Position numbers and translations under genes: made by a program. This document shows, piece after piece, positions 26,701 to 37,844 of a DNA stretch of 64,000 nt (position 1 is its first letter; every line of letters begins with the position of its first letter). The stretch covers positions 1,550,001-1,614,000 of the forward strand of contig JARWMV010000238.1 in NCBI GenBank assembly GCA_030998015.1, read 5' to 3'. Source of the stretch: Ceratorhiza oryzae-sativae. Taxonomy: Eukaryota > Basidiomycota > Agaricomycetes > Cantharellales > Ceratobasidiaceae. The notes under the pieces were generated by a model that saw only the letters and a list, made by a program, of their open reading frames with translations, ran no database searches and was not told the origin of the DNA.

Positions 26701-27537
26701 ATGGTACTGAACGGGACCATGCAGATGATCACGCCGATAAGCGCCACCGGTGCGTGGCGACAAAGTTCAGGGATTCTTGCCATGCCTCTAAACGACAGTG
26801 CTATTACTACAGTACAAGGCACGAGCCGCAAGGCAATCAATATTCTAGTCGTGAACCCCAATTCTTCAGAGACTATCACGCAGTCGCTTGTCGACCTCTT
26901 TCGCACATCACCCCCGCCGGCCCATGTCACAATCTCATTCTTCACTGGCCCGCCCGAGTGCCCCAAGTCTATCGACGACGCAGAGGGGTGCCACTCCTCC
27001 GCGCACACGTGCCTACCCCATTTATTGCCCGCGATCCAAGCCCATCAATACGATGCCTATCTCGTCGCCTGCTACAGCGAGCATCCGCTCCCCGACCTGA
27101 TACGCTCCGCATCGGGAAACTCTGTTCCCTGTCTTGGCATCTTCGAAGCCTCGGTGCTGCAAGCCTTGGCCAAGCTCGGGCCCGAGGACACGTTTGGGAT
27201 CATCACGACGGGCCACATCTGGGAGTCGCTCTTGACGGATGCGCTCCACCGCTTCCTGGGCGTGTCCGCCACCACGCGGTTTGCGGGAGTGGCCACCACC
27301 GGGTACAGCGCTGCCCAATTACATGAGATGCCCCAAGCGCAGGTCTATGACAAGGTCGGTCAAGGCGCCCGGCGACTGGTCGAGGAGCGTGGGGCACGCG
27401 TGGTGTGTCTCGGGTGTGCGGGCATGACGGGGATGGAAGAGGCGGTCTGGGGCGGGCTCGGCCCAGAGTGGAAGCGCAGGGTTCGGATTGTTGACGGCGT
27501 ACAGGCCGGAGTCTCGATCTTGTGTGGTATGGTCTAG
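26701..27537 (+). CDS. Asp/Glu/hydantoin racemase family protein (Dcg1-like)
   Basis: This superfamily includes hydantoin racemase and yeast Dcg1, which is linked to nitrogen and allantoin metabolism. It is a single exon, unusual among its intron-rich neighbours. Landmarks are KAINILVVNPNSSETIT at the first strand, LVACYSEHPL with the first catalytic Cys near 27075, VPCLGIFEASVLQAL, TFGIITTGHIWE, and VVCLGCAGMTGMEE with the second catalytic Cys near 27415. Both cysteines are present, so activity is plausible. The open frame starts at 26701, but a Met at 26782 (context gccATGcc, sequence MPLNDSAITT) lies closer to the conserved domain and may be the true start. The substrate cannot be told from sequence. 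Confidence 0.88.
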   Translation: MVLNGTMQMITPISATGAWRQSSGILAMPLNDSAITTVQGTSRKAINILVVNPNSSETITQSLVDLFRTSPPPAHVTISFFTGPPECPKSIDDAEGCHSSAHTCLPHLLPAIQAHQYDAYLVACYSEHPLPDLIRSASGNSVPCLGIFEASVLQALAKLGPEDTFGIITTGHIWESLLTDALHRFLGVSATTRFAGVATTGYSAAQLHEMPQAQVYDKVGQGARRLVEERGARVVCLGCAGMTGMEEAVWGGLGPEWKRRVRIVDGVQAGVSILCGMV

Positions 27538-28214
27538 TCCCGTATTCTTGAATACTTTTTTTCTTTTCTACTCTTCCATTCTGGTGTTTCCTTACCGGAT
27601 TTTACGCGCGGGCGTGGAATAATGGCGTGCATATGCGTCTCAGTACGCTATGTGTTTCGGGCACTGTCTTCAAACTTTAGGACACATCCATCTGCGTCCC
27701 AACAGAATTCCAATCAGATTCAAGGGGTGAGATACGCATGATCATAGAGAAAAACACAACGCAATACACACCGCATACATGCATCGCCCATCTCTTAGCA
27801 AATCATGCTTATCCGTCTCGACTGCTCGTACGTCAGCCGTTTGCGAGTCTCGTGCAGTCTAGTCTGGACTTTGCAGCCAAGGAGGGCAGGGCGTCAATAC
27901 CGGGGTTTCGCAACATGTACCCGGACACGCGCCGAGCGTCACGTACGTCAATGAGATAGGATTAACCAATGTTATTTCCTGTGAGAATTGGCATACGACA
28001 GCCGGGGAGGCGATTTGCGGCTCCTCAGCCTTGATTAAAGCTCCGGAAATAGGCTCGGCAAACGTGCACGGCCGCTTGAAGCCAGAGTCCCGAATGCCCA
28101 TCGGATATGGTTGGGGGAGAAACAATGGGAAGTATGAATTTGTCCAACTGGTAATAGTGCCTATAATATCACTTTGTCGACTAGGAAAATACCAAGATCC
28201 ACCCCCTCCCAAAC

Positions 28215-28378
28215 ATGGCGCTTCAAGGCTCTCTATTCGGTCTGCCAGGTGTAGAAAATCCTCCCGAGTGAGTTCACGTCTAAATCATGTGACCCATGTT
28301 ACCAATCAAGCACCTAGTAGGGAACCAGAACAGGACCTTCCTGCAGCTCCCGCGGCTCAAGGACAAGGCCAGAATTGA
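28215..28378 (+). CDS. Candidate small spliced ORF (about 37 residues), unrecognised
   Basis: Exon 1 (28215-28267) encodes MALQGSLFGLPGVENPP and ends at a strong donor gtgagt. An acceptor cctag ends at 28317, giving a 50-nt intron typical of this genome, and the frame continues in phase as REPEQDLPAAPAAQGQGQN to a stop at 28376-28378. I do not recognise it. The good splice sites and intron length are the only support, and chance cannot be excluded. Confidence 0.25.
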
Positions 28379-28597
28379 ACCATGCTTTGATTCTGAGTTC
28401 GAATGAACCCAGGAGTCCAAGTAAGCAGCCTCGCTTTGACCTCATTGCGCCCAGACGCTGAGCCTCGTGCACCATCTAGTCCTTGCGGTTGGTTCCCAGC
28501 AGGGCATTACGAATCCTTGCACGGCCCCCGAAGGAATCGGCGCTCGCTGCAGTTTATCATAAATCTTGATGAATGCCAGATGTCGCTGCAACGTTTG

Positions 28598-28661
28598 TTC
28601 TTTCTTTTCTTTTCTTTTTTTCTTTTCTTTTCTTTTCTTTTCTTTTCTTTTCTTTCTTTTT
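28598..28661 (+). repeat. (TTTTC)n microsatellite
   Basis: About a dozen TTTTC pentamers, slightly interrupted, form a pure pyrimidine tract on this strand. It is read directly. It lies in non-coding sequence. Confidence 0.9.
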
Positions 28662-29237
28662 CATTCGTCATCATGGGTTTGATCTCTACTGTAGCTTTGC
28701 AAACTTGAATTGGCAGAATCGTTTTAATCTGGTTCGCAACCCCTTTACGACCGGTTTCACAGGGAGCGCGATACACATAAAGCTAATCACCACCAGTTCG
28801 CAGAGGCGATTTTTAATGCACCCGGTGGCGGCAGCTGATCCAGACTTAGGCCTGGAATCAGAGCACACAGTGGATACATGGAAGATGTCGACTCCTGAGG
28901 CATCACAGAGGGGAAATAGAATCGCAGGCTGTTTGGAATTGATGGTAACTAACAACAGCAGCCTCTCGCTATTTCCACGCGGTTACGATAGAATCCATTA
29001 GAGTGGGAGACCTGACAGTGGGTCCTCATACATTGCTGCCGCTTCAAACAAAGCATGCGAAAATAATCCTGGTATATTAAAGGAGCGATACGTGTACATC
29101 TATGCATTAGAGGAATATACAATTACATCCGCATATATGCTACGGAACCCTAGGAGCCTGAATAAGCGGATGATTTGGCCGACTAAGACCAGAGCTTACA
29201 GTCCAGTAGCATTATCTCCCTGGAGTCAATCTCGCCT

Positions 29238-30101
29238 TCAAGCCAATGTGTTGGAACCCATGGTCATGGCTGTAGCCATAATATTGGCCACATTATCTCG
29301 AACAGCTGGAAGAAGCGTGCCAAGTGTTTTCTTCATCGAACTCAGATCGTTCCTGTACAGAGCAGTGAGTTTTTAACGATACGTCTAGGGGAGGATCACC
29401 AACCTGATGTTCAGCTGCGCAGAGGTCACCGCATAACCGCTTACGTGCCTAACGGTCTCCTCCATGTTCGTGATTGTCTGAAACCAAGTGTTAGCGCAAG
29501 CTCAGCCCAAGGTGATGAATGTAGCCATCGTACCAGTAAGAACTTGGAGAAACTCTTCGCTAGATCGGCATCTGTCACTTGGCCTGTGCCATCGACATTC
29601 TGATACAAGACTTCGTTTTTGTCACCAACAAACGACGTCATCTGACCCTCGAGAGTATGGACCACGCCGTCGACCATGGTGAGATATCCTCCAACGGATT
29701 TTTCAATAGAGCCGAGTGGGCCTTGCATGGCTTGTTCTGTAACCAACACAGACCCTGAGTTGGGCTGTTGTTCAAGACAAAACGGCAAACTGACCGATTT
29801 GGGGAGTGAGTTGATCCAATTGATTCTGGGCGTCTAGAAGCGAGGCGGCGAGCGAGCGACTAGGGTGAGATCGAGCTGTCAACTTGGAGGCAGGATCGGC
29901 TATTTCCGCTTCGACCTCGACCGGAACGATTTTCGTAGATTCGATTTCCACCTCTCGCCCGCCAGCTTCCCGCTCTATTTCGAGTTCGGCCAAGCCGAGA
30001 GGACTGACGTCCAGCTCATTAGGCCTGGGAATTGGTGCAGCCAAGGTATGTCCAGCAACCGAGAGCAGAGCCGCGAATGATAGTAGATGATTGAGGAGCA
30101 T
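29238..30101 (-). CDS. Secreted alpha-helical protein of unknown function
   Basis: The first exon begins MLLNHLLSFAALLSVAGHTL followed by AAPIPRP, a clear signal peptide with a likely cleavage after Ala. Next is an acidic region rich in Glu (ELEIEREAGGREVEIESTKI) and then helical segments with spaced leucines (SLAASLLDAQNQLDQLTPQI, MQGPLGSIEKSVGGYLTMVD, GVVHTLEGQMTSFVGDKNEV, TDADLAKSFSKFL). The last exons read TNMEETVRHVSGYAVTSAQL and SSMKKTLGTLLPAVRDNVAN and end GSNTLA. Four introns of about 50 nt are present. The mature part of roughly 200 residues has almost no cysteine, so it is not a Cys-rich effector. I recognise no family. It is likely extracellular or wall-associated. Confidence 0.7.
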
Positions 30102-30770
30102 TTTGGTAGGGCAGGATGCAGCCTTTTTGAGAAATACGAGAGCAACCAGAGAGTGTGGAGGGCAATATGCCGATTTTACCAAGAAGAGAAATCGAAAGGA
30201 GGAGACGGAGTTACCTCGACGCCCCCCACGGGTATTTAACCCAGCCTCACTAGAGTGACGCGTTCGACTTCTAGCGTTTTAGTGAAAACATCTCGTTTGC
30301 CAAGACAATTTGCAAATGCGTTTCTTATCTGCTATTTGTCTCCAAGAAGGAGATGAAGTCCAAGCGACGGAAATGTCAGCCAGAAGGTGTCGTTTTGGTA
30401 TCAAGGACACCCATAGCCATTGAAAGTCCAGACGCTTTCGGCCTTTCGACAAGGTGTCCATGGACCTGCTGAGGCGAACCCAAGACAAGCCGAGGAAGCT
30501 TGTACGCGGGGCACCAGAAATAGCGGCTGACGGGTCTCTTGGCACATTGCTTCTAAAGCCGCTTCGATGAATTGAAATCAGATTCATGGTGTCATCATCG
30601 AAACAGAAGAATCACAGGTTACACAGCGCCAGGAAAATCCGTGATGCTCGCGACAACACATCGAATTGGATGATTACAACGGCAGAAGATGCCGCGCTGT
30701 CCAGAAGTGCAATCTGCTATTGAGTCGTCTTAAATTATAGCGGAATGGAGAACCAAATCGGGTACAGGTG
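30102..30770. other. Intergenic region
   Basis: Lies between the promoter of the secreted protein gene and the 3' end of the Mms22-like gene. A minus frame at 30279-30587 lacks a domain. No RNA gene was recognised. Confidence 0.4.
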
Positions 30771-33700
30771 TCATGCAAGCGGGACCCAAGAAAGTCGGGA
30801 AAATAAATCCTGGATCGAGGGCGTTGTAAGGAATTCGGCAGCCGAGCAACGTACACCTCGACAAAACTCCAGGTATGACGGAATAAGCTCTCTATCCGCC
30901 GGCGGCGCATATGGGCGACCAAGAAGCTCCCAGCATTGTCTCATGGTTTCCAAGAGCTTGGCGACACATGTTCGTGCTCGTGTAAACTCGGCGGCAGAGG
31001 AATCTTCGTGATGCGCTTGGGATACACGGAGTAAATTCTGGAAGATACCTGCGATTCTCAACCGTCAATACCTCAAGGGTAATCGATTTATGGTACGCAC
31101 ATCGTATATAATTGCCTCTTTCTGCCACCAACTCTGAGCTAAGAACGTAATACTCGCCCCTGTCGTTCATTTTACAAGGCAGCCCTTCTAGAAGAGGGTT
31201 GTTCTTCAGCCCCAATTGGCATATCAATGCGGTATACTTGTGTTCGATCGTGTAGCGGTGATGAGGTAAGCACCGAAACCATGGTAATAGGAATTGGTGT
31301 TTCTGCTCCTATGAGATGGCGTGTTAAAGTATGTGAAGCGGCAAAGGCAAAATCTTTTACTTTGCTACCACGCTGAACGAGGCTAGGAGCGTGCTTAAGA
31401 GCAAGATAACAGAAGTATATACGCACACGGCGTTCAGCACCAACGTCAATGATGCGCGATATCCTTTCATCCTTTGCGCCACCCCAATCGTTCAGGTAGT
31501 CCAACCATGACTTGGAGACAACAAATTGTTGAGAGAAGTGAGAGAAGTGGGGCAGTGCAAACCACTTACCCGTCTGTGATTCTCGACTACAATTTTAACA
31601 CATCCGAACCAGACCCGAATCCAGGCAGACTCTTCCGCAACATCATATCCTCGTTCGGGGCTATGGGACAACCGGCGATCGTCAAGCCCGAAACCAAGGA
31701 TCATATTTTCGAAAACAGCGGGCGAGATGACCTTGTTGAAAATCTGAGCGGGCAATATTTGTAAGTGTTACAGGACAGGGTGTTTGGGTTCGCACCTCGG
31801 CCGTGCGTCGTTCCTTCAGCACCAGAGGGTCAGGATGCACAGTGTCCGGCAGATCGCCATCGAACGCGTCTAGGCCAGCAAGCACCTCCGGGTTATCCAG
31901 GTCGAGGTCAAAATCCTCAAAGCCATAGCTTTCTTGGCTTTCCTCCTCGACCGTCGCTTCCGGAACTGGCTTGGCTGGTAGTGTGGCCAAAAAAGCATCT
32001 CTGGTGTGACAGAACGCCTCTAAAAATTGTTTAATTTCACGCCGGGCAGCTACGTTGTTCTTAAGATCTGGCAGAAAAAGTGTCCTGCTGAAGTCTAGGT
32101 AGCATCGTGAGCACGGAGTCAGCTGGAATACGCATCCGAACTCACCTTCAGTGAGCAACGACGTTTCTGGATATGTTTTCTTGCTGTTTTGGTCGAACCC
32201 AGAGGTGCTCGTGATCGCAGCTACACCTCGGACTAAACATAGAACCAACAAAACTAGTCTGTTTCGTTGTGCCTGTATGGTGGCTCCTCGTATATCGTCT
32301 TGAAGAGACTGAAGAATAAATTGCAACCAAGAGACAAGAGGTGTCATGTCGAGGTCAAAATGCTTGAAGAGCAGCCCCAAGTACTGAAAAGCACGAATGC
32401 ATGCTTCTCGAGAGCGCATATCAGCTGTTTTGAACGGCATTAAGCTCTGTATGCGCCTGACACAATCCGCGCCACGTTCGGAGTTTGGGTCGGTAATCAG
32501 GGTGACTATAAACATAGAAAAACTGTTAAATAGCCTGGACAAGTCCATATCGGTAGCGGGGTTTTCGTTCGTAAAGTTGAGTACGGCAACTGGAGCATAT
32601 GCAGAATACAACTTGCGCGCGCTAGCAGGGTTGTCGATGATGGATCTCCGGAATATCTTCAGAAATATGCTCCAAGCTGTGTCGCCTTTACTAAATCGCT
32701 CAAGGTGTTCGAGATCCAAGTTACGCACAAAGGTAGGGAAATCTGTTCGTTCATCTCGGAGTTTAGCTAATTTTCGGGTTTGGAATACGGGGTAGAGGAG
32801 GTTGAGCAGACGGTCGGATCGAGCATAATCCCAGCCCCACATGGTATGCATCAGCCAACACCTAGCGGTCACAGTACGAACATAATAATCGATTCGTTGA
32901 CGCCTTTGTTTGGCCTCCTCGACCACCTTGTCCTCTTTAAGACGTATATCTTTAATCGTTCTGCAAACCCATGGCCATCGGGATATGGGGAGACGGGAGG
33001 GAAGCAGTCGCCCTGTTTGAGGCGAAAAAGCTTCGAGTGCCGCAAAACTAAAAATATACTCCCAACGACGCTCGCTCTCGTATACTTTGTAGGGAAGAGC
33101 AAATTCAGGGGAGCCAAGCTCTGCTTCAACCCGACTCCAAAGAGGTTTCCATCCGGCTATACCCGCAGGTTCTGTCTCGTCAACCAGATATAGCAAGCAA
33201 ACCCAAATTTCCAGCACAGGATCGTCAATGTCGTTATTAGATTCATAGGCCTCGCGAACATTGTCAGGGAGATTATGACCAAGCAGCAAGCGGATCGTCC
33301 TTTGGATTGAAGCATCCAGATTCGTGGAAGCTAGGCTGGCTGTTTCAGATAATCGAAGTGCACGCTTGCGATTACCGCAAGCAATCCGAAAGGCCAGTTC
33401 GACAACAAACCAGTGAAACGAAAGCCAAGACGTTGTCGAGGGCGAAGAATCGTCCCTCATTGCAGGGTCAGTCAAAGCTAGGGTAGTCACGATTTTGTAA
33501 ATCTCTGTTGCATCTTCTTCCATAAATGCTCGGGATTCTGACTCGATTTCAAGGCTTCCCTCACTTAGTTCATCATCGACTGATTCCAAGAGGAAAGTAA
33601 CCCTGAGCGCAACGAATCGAAAGCTACGGAAGACATTGGTATCGTTCTCATTTTGTCGGCCAGCTAGCCAATCGGCCCAATGGGGAATGAGCCTCTGTAC

Positions 33701-36700
33701 TTGGCCTACAAACTCCGTCCCGGTAAGGCGTATGTCCAAATGCTCGCCAAATACAATGGCAGGAGTGGCTTCAACAGGTGAAATGTCGGCCGACGTCACG
33801 ACATTGATAAGGTTCTGTAGGTAACCTCGCCCAAGGTAACCGGAGGACAAGAACTTGATGTGTGGTTGAAAAGGGACAATTCCAGAATCGGTCGAGACAG
33901 TCCTATGGCCAAAGTTCTCGACTTTGGCGGGGCGGAGAGTGACAGAAGGTTGTCCTTGAGAAAGCTTGGGACCCTCTCGAATATGGACCCCAGCAGAAAT
34001 AGCCCTATTGTGGGCTGCGGCCTTATTTTTGCCAGAGTTGCGTTCCAAGCGAGGCAGGGTGGTTGCATCCAGAAGCTCCGCGAGGTCACCTTGAATGGTT
34101 AAGGCACGGCCAGGCCTGGAATTGCGCGTGGCCCCAGCTACTGAAGAGCCACCAGCACGTGCTCGTGCCTGCGCATTCTTTTTTGATTTGGATGATCGGT
34201 TGCTCGCCCGGGCTCGGTCCTCGCCATCTGAAGACGAAATATCAAGCACGCCATGGTGTGGACTGGAGGCACGAAACATTGATGTGAGCTTGGCTTGCTT
34301 GAGCTTATTCCCGTCTCGGTCATAGCCGGCTCGAACTTTCCGAGACTTTTGTCGTGTATCGTGAGCAGAGCCGTTGGTCCTACTGAGCATCCGATTGATG
34401 AGGTCACCACCACCACCTGTTCTGCCTTTCGTCGTTCGGGTTGGACCTTTGCGCTCCAGCCAGCTCGATATTTCTTCATCATCAACCCCAGGAGTCGTCA
34501 TTTCGATAATCGACGAACGGTCATCACCTGATAAAAGATCTATGACATCGTTGCTACTGCTCTCGTCAGAACTCTGTATGAGCCTTTTTGAAGGAAACAC
34601 ACGTGAACGTGTGGATTTTTGGGTTGGAGGGGAAGAATTAGGTAGTTGATTCTGTTGAGCAGGTTGCGGAACATCATCATCGCTTTCAGAGTCTCCGCGC
34701 AGAACTAGTGGTGCATCCGAACCCTGTATTCGAGTCTTGATTCGTGCCTGTCCTGGACGTAACGATACTTCAGGTCGTATCCGATTAGCGGTTTTGGCCT
34801 CTTGCTTGCGCCTTTCCTCAGCCATTTGTCGTCGTACCCATGCAGCTGGCATCATCCTGCGCAAAATGCGGAAGCGTTTGCGCTCCGCTGCTGTAACCAG
34901 AGAGCCGGAGCTCGATGCATCGGACTTGGACTCGGACTCGGACTCGGACTCGGATTCGGGTGAGCTTGAGCTTGAGCTTGAACTTGAGCCCGGCTCGGGT
35001 TGATTAGATTTCTTGGCTGGAGACTTTCGGTTATGATGATTTGACAAGGAGGAGACCTGCCGTCGATGTTTGGTCGGAGGGTGTGATTCAGGTGATGGCG
35101 AGGGAGCAATTTGGGGTATAATTGATGAAGGACCAGGGCCAAGGGATGACTTGGACGTACTCGCATGAGGCTGGATTTTCTTCTATGCGGGTAGATACCT
35201 CAATGTAACAAGCTCGTCCCATATAGAACGAACAACTCACAGTAGTATTGAGGGGGAATGGCTTTGGTGCGGGGTGTACCTTGGCTGGAGGATTTTTCTC
35301 TTTATCTTTTCCCTTTCGAGCTCGACGTCTAGCAGGTGACTCGTCGTCCGAAATCATACCACCAAAACCAGCAAGCAAAGCTTCCATGTCGATGGAAGGC
35401 GCCACAGGCCCGGTAGATTCGCTTCTCCTCGTCCGCGGAGGAGGCGTAGCAGGAGGGACATAAATGTCTTGTGACTCTTCGTCCTCGGGTACAATGAAGT
35501 CATTCATGTCGGGTTGAACCTCGTTCGGGTGCTTGCGTGATTTCTCTTGTTCTAGGACCTGAAGCCGTACGATCGCGTCGTCCAGGCCAGCACGTCGCAT
35601 TGCATTTTTATAAACTGCATACTCGAGTGCGTATGGGTGTTGCTGTCGAGCAGTTCTAGCTCGAAGGGCCCGACCGTGTGGGGCCTCGGGGGTTGGACCG
35701 GACGATAGGGGGGCTGGATCGGGAGGAACGGCAGTAGGCAACGATGGAGAATGTGATAGCGACTGGGAGTTGCTAATAGTTTGAGAAGCTGTCACTTTTG
35801 GCGGGTTAGTCTTAGGCAAAGATGAAACAAGTCGTGCATGTCCTGTTCGGTCTTCCATCAACACAGAGGGGGAAGGTGACGAGGGCAGTGTTTGCAATGG
35901 TACAGTAGTTGCCCCGGGAGCCGACATTTGTAACAGCTCGGCCACTTCACTCGGTGAGTCTGAAGGGCCAACATTAGGAGAGTTTACTAGCGACACTAGG
36001 CGATGAAAGGTATGAATATGGGATACCGAAAAGCTCATATGAGGACATACTTGCAGGAACAACCTCCGAGGCAGCGTCCTGATAACCCGGAGCAGGAACC
36101 CCAAGGGGTGGCTGAGAATTACCAAAAAAATTCTTTCCTTCCAAGGGTATTTGCCGAACCCCACTGGAGGAACCCGGATCCTCGATGGATTCAGCAGGTC
36201 GACCTTGAAAATGGGCCGGGGGTGAATATCGAGAAAAGGTGTCGTTCGGAGACGAAGATTGGGGCACATCCTCAGACATCGCATTTTCATCAGCGGATGT
36301 AAAATTGTCTTCAGAGGCTTGTGTCATATGTGTCGGACTAGAGGAAGGCGACATGGGATGGGACCGGAAACTATTGCGTTCCAGAGATATTTGTGGCGTT
36401 ATGGAATCCTGCGTGGGACTAGCAGTCAAATCGCCACCTTCCCGACCTAGCTACAATTCTTAGTTGAAGGACCTGCTCAAAGGATATGTATACTCACCTT
36501 ACTATTAATTCCCCGTTCCAAAGATGTATCATCAAAGCCGGAGCGATACTTTTCCAGCGATTTGTTGGCTAAAATCTCTGCTAGCTCTTCTGGGTCTGAT
36601 GTTAGGATCTCCTCCTCTGTTTCCTCAGGTGACCTTTCCCCTTGAGTTACTGGGTCACCACTAGCAGCAGTATCATCCAGCCGGTGCAACGGTCCAAGCA

Positions 36701-36740
36701 AGTCCATCTCGTCATCAGATCTCTCCAAGTTGTAGTCCAT
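30771..36740 (-). CDS. Mms22/Mus7-like replication fork repair protein
   Basis: Mms22 (Mus7 in fission yeast) works with Mms1 and a cullin ligase in recovery of damaged replication forks in the nucleus. The gene is the largest here. The first exon encodes MDYNLERSDDEMDLLGPL and acidic, Ser-rich segments follow. At 35088-35960 is a conserved N-terminal motif (ALRARTARQQHPYALEYAVY, KNAMRRAGLDDAIV). The long exon (about 31750-35047) starts with low-complexity Ser/Glu and Lys-rich sequence, then a helical region (FRSFRFVALRVTFLLESVDD, AWSIFLKIFRRSIIDNPASA, ACIRAFQYLGLLFKHFDLDM) typical of the Mus7/MMS22 domain. It continues through short exons (LDYLNDWGGAKDERISRIID, SSAAEFTRARTCVAKLLETM) to LSWVPLA at 30771. 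Assignment rests on family memory of these motifs and overall architecture. Confidence 0.78.
34925..34990. repeat. Coding hexanucleotide repeat (Ser-Glu and poly-Ser)
   Basis: Tandem GGACTC/GAGCTT-type hexamers within the Mms22-like gene encode an (SE)n tract next to a run of Ser. The repeat is read directly and is expected to vary in length between alleles. Confidence 0.8.
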
Positions 36741-37160
36741 GATTTTCAGAATAAGCCATAAACAAGATGAGAGCAATTCATCACAGTTTAAAACGCTTAC
36801 AATTAGCGTTATGAAGACCACAGTTGGGAGACGCGTGCCACACACGGTCACGTGAATCACAAGCGCCGACATCAAATGAGCCCTTGATCGGTCCCCAGAG
36901 GATAGAGGCGAATCCCGAGTTCTCAACCACCCGTCATGGCCTCTCACCGAATTAATATTATCATGAATTCAAAATTGATTTTATACTCTGCAGCACTATA
37001 TTCATGTTATGTGCATATATTCATCTTAGGAATCGACGACTTCGCATCGCTTCGGTGCGTCCACCTGACACCGTGCTACGACATCATAAAGTTTCTAATC
37101 CCCGGAGATATCTCAAACAGCTGCGCTACTCTAAATAGCTTGAAATACATTGGTAGGATC
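36741..37160. promoter_or_regulatory. Divergent region between Mms22-like and small membrane protein genes
   Basis: About 420 bp separate the two starts. A CACGTG palindrome lies at 36849-36854 within TCACGTGA, 109 bp from the Mms22 start. An open frame on the plus strand from 36936 may extend the downstream gene. Promoter function is inferred from position. Confidence 0.35.
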
Positions 37161-37844
37161 ATGGTACGCTGTCTTCAAGCAATCGGCGATCGAGTCACTC
37201 CTTCGACGGCCCATCAATCTCTCGGTGAGTGCTTGGAAACGAAGTACCTGACCACACCCCATAAGCTGGCTGCACGCTGATAAACTCTGCCATTTACAAT
37301 TTGCGTCTAGGTTTCGAACAAGAGGTTCACAAGCTTTGGGGCACCCTTTGGTTCCCTAAAGATATCGACGGATGGGCGCATCCTTCTGCTAAGCCACCTG
37401 GTACGTTTTAGTATGGAGGGATACCCGAGGTCCATGCACAACATATTTCCCCCATTTGTAGGCCAATGCTCTTTTGACTGGATGTGGAACTGGCTTGCGA
37501 TCTGTCTCATCGAATTATGCTTCTTGATTCCCGCATTGTTCCTATTCCCGCGATCCAGGACTCTGTTCCGAGCAGTAGCACGGAACCTTTGGAGCCCTTC
37601 ACTCCCAATTCTGTCACAGGACGCCCCTCCTACCTCTCGTAGGACAACTGGACCCGACTACAACGAATCAGATGATGCTAATACTCGCAACCGCAAGTTT
37701 GCTCTGTGGTTCTTTGTGATGGCGCGCCCTGATCCAGCCCACCGCTTCGACATAAACTGGATCCCCCCAAAGCTCAACGTGGCCACCACCCCTGAATTAT
37801 TGGTTCAAACGGGACAGCAGGCCGGAAAAGCTAACGCGGAATGA
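37161..37844 (+). CDS. Small membrane protein, unrecognised
   Basis: Three exons join in phase: MVRCLQAIGDRVTPSTAHQS-LG, then FEQEVHKLWGTLWFPKDIDG and WAHPSAKPP, then GQCSFDWMWNWLAICLIELC followed by FLIPALFLFPRSRTLFRAVA. Introns have consensus borders (gtgagt...gtctag and gtacgt...tttgtag). One hydrophobic helix (WLAICLIELCFLIPALFLF) near 37490-37550 is followed by a basic, then disordered region ending GQQAGKANAE. About 190 residues. The start could lie further upstream, since the frame is open from 36936. No family recognised. A single-pass membrane protein is likely. Confidence 0.6.

Larger units (their letters stand above)
27538..29237. other. Gene-poor region with a microsatellite and one candidate small ORF
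   Basis: Apart from the candidate spliced small ORF at 28215-28378 and the TTTTC tract near 28600, I see no coding region with a domain. Several frames of 70-140 codons exist on both strands but lack recognisable content. Confidence 0.4.

Noticed and set aside
31682..35047. Treating the 1121-codon open frame as a complete gene
   Set aside because: Mms22-like motifs continue in phase through splice sites on both sides, so it is one exon of a larger gene.
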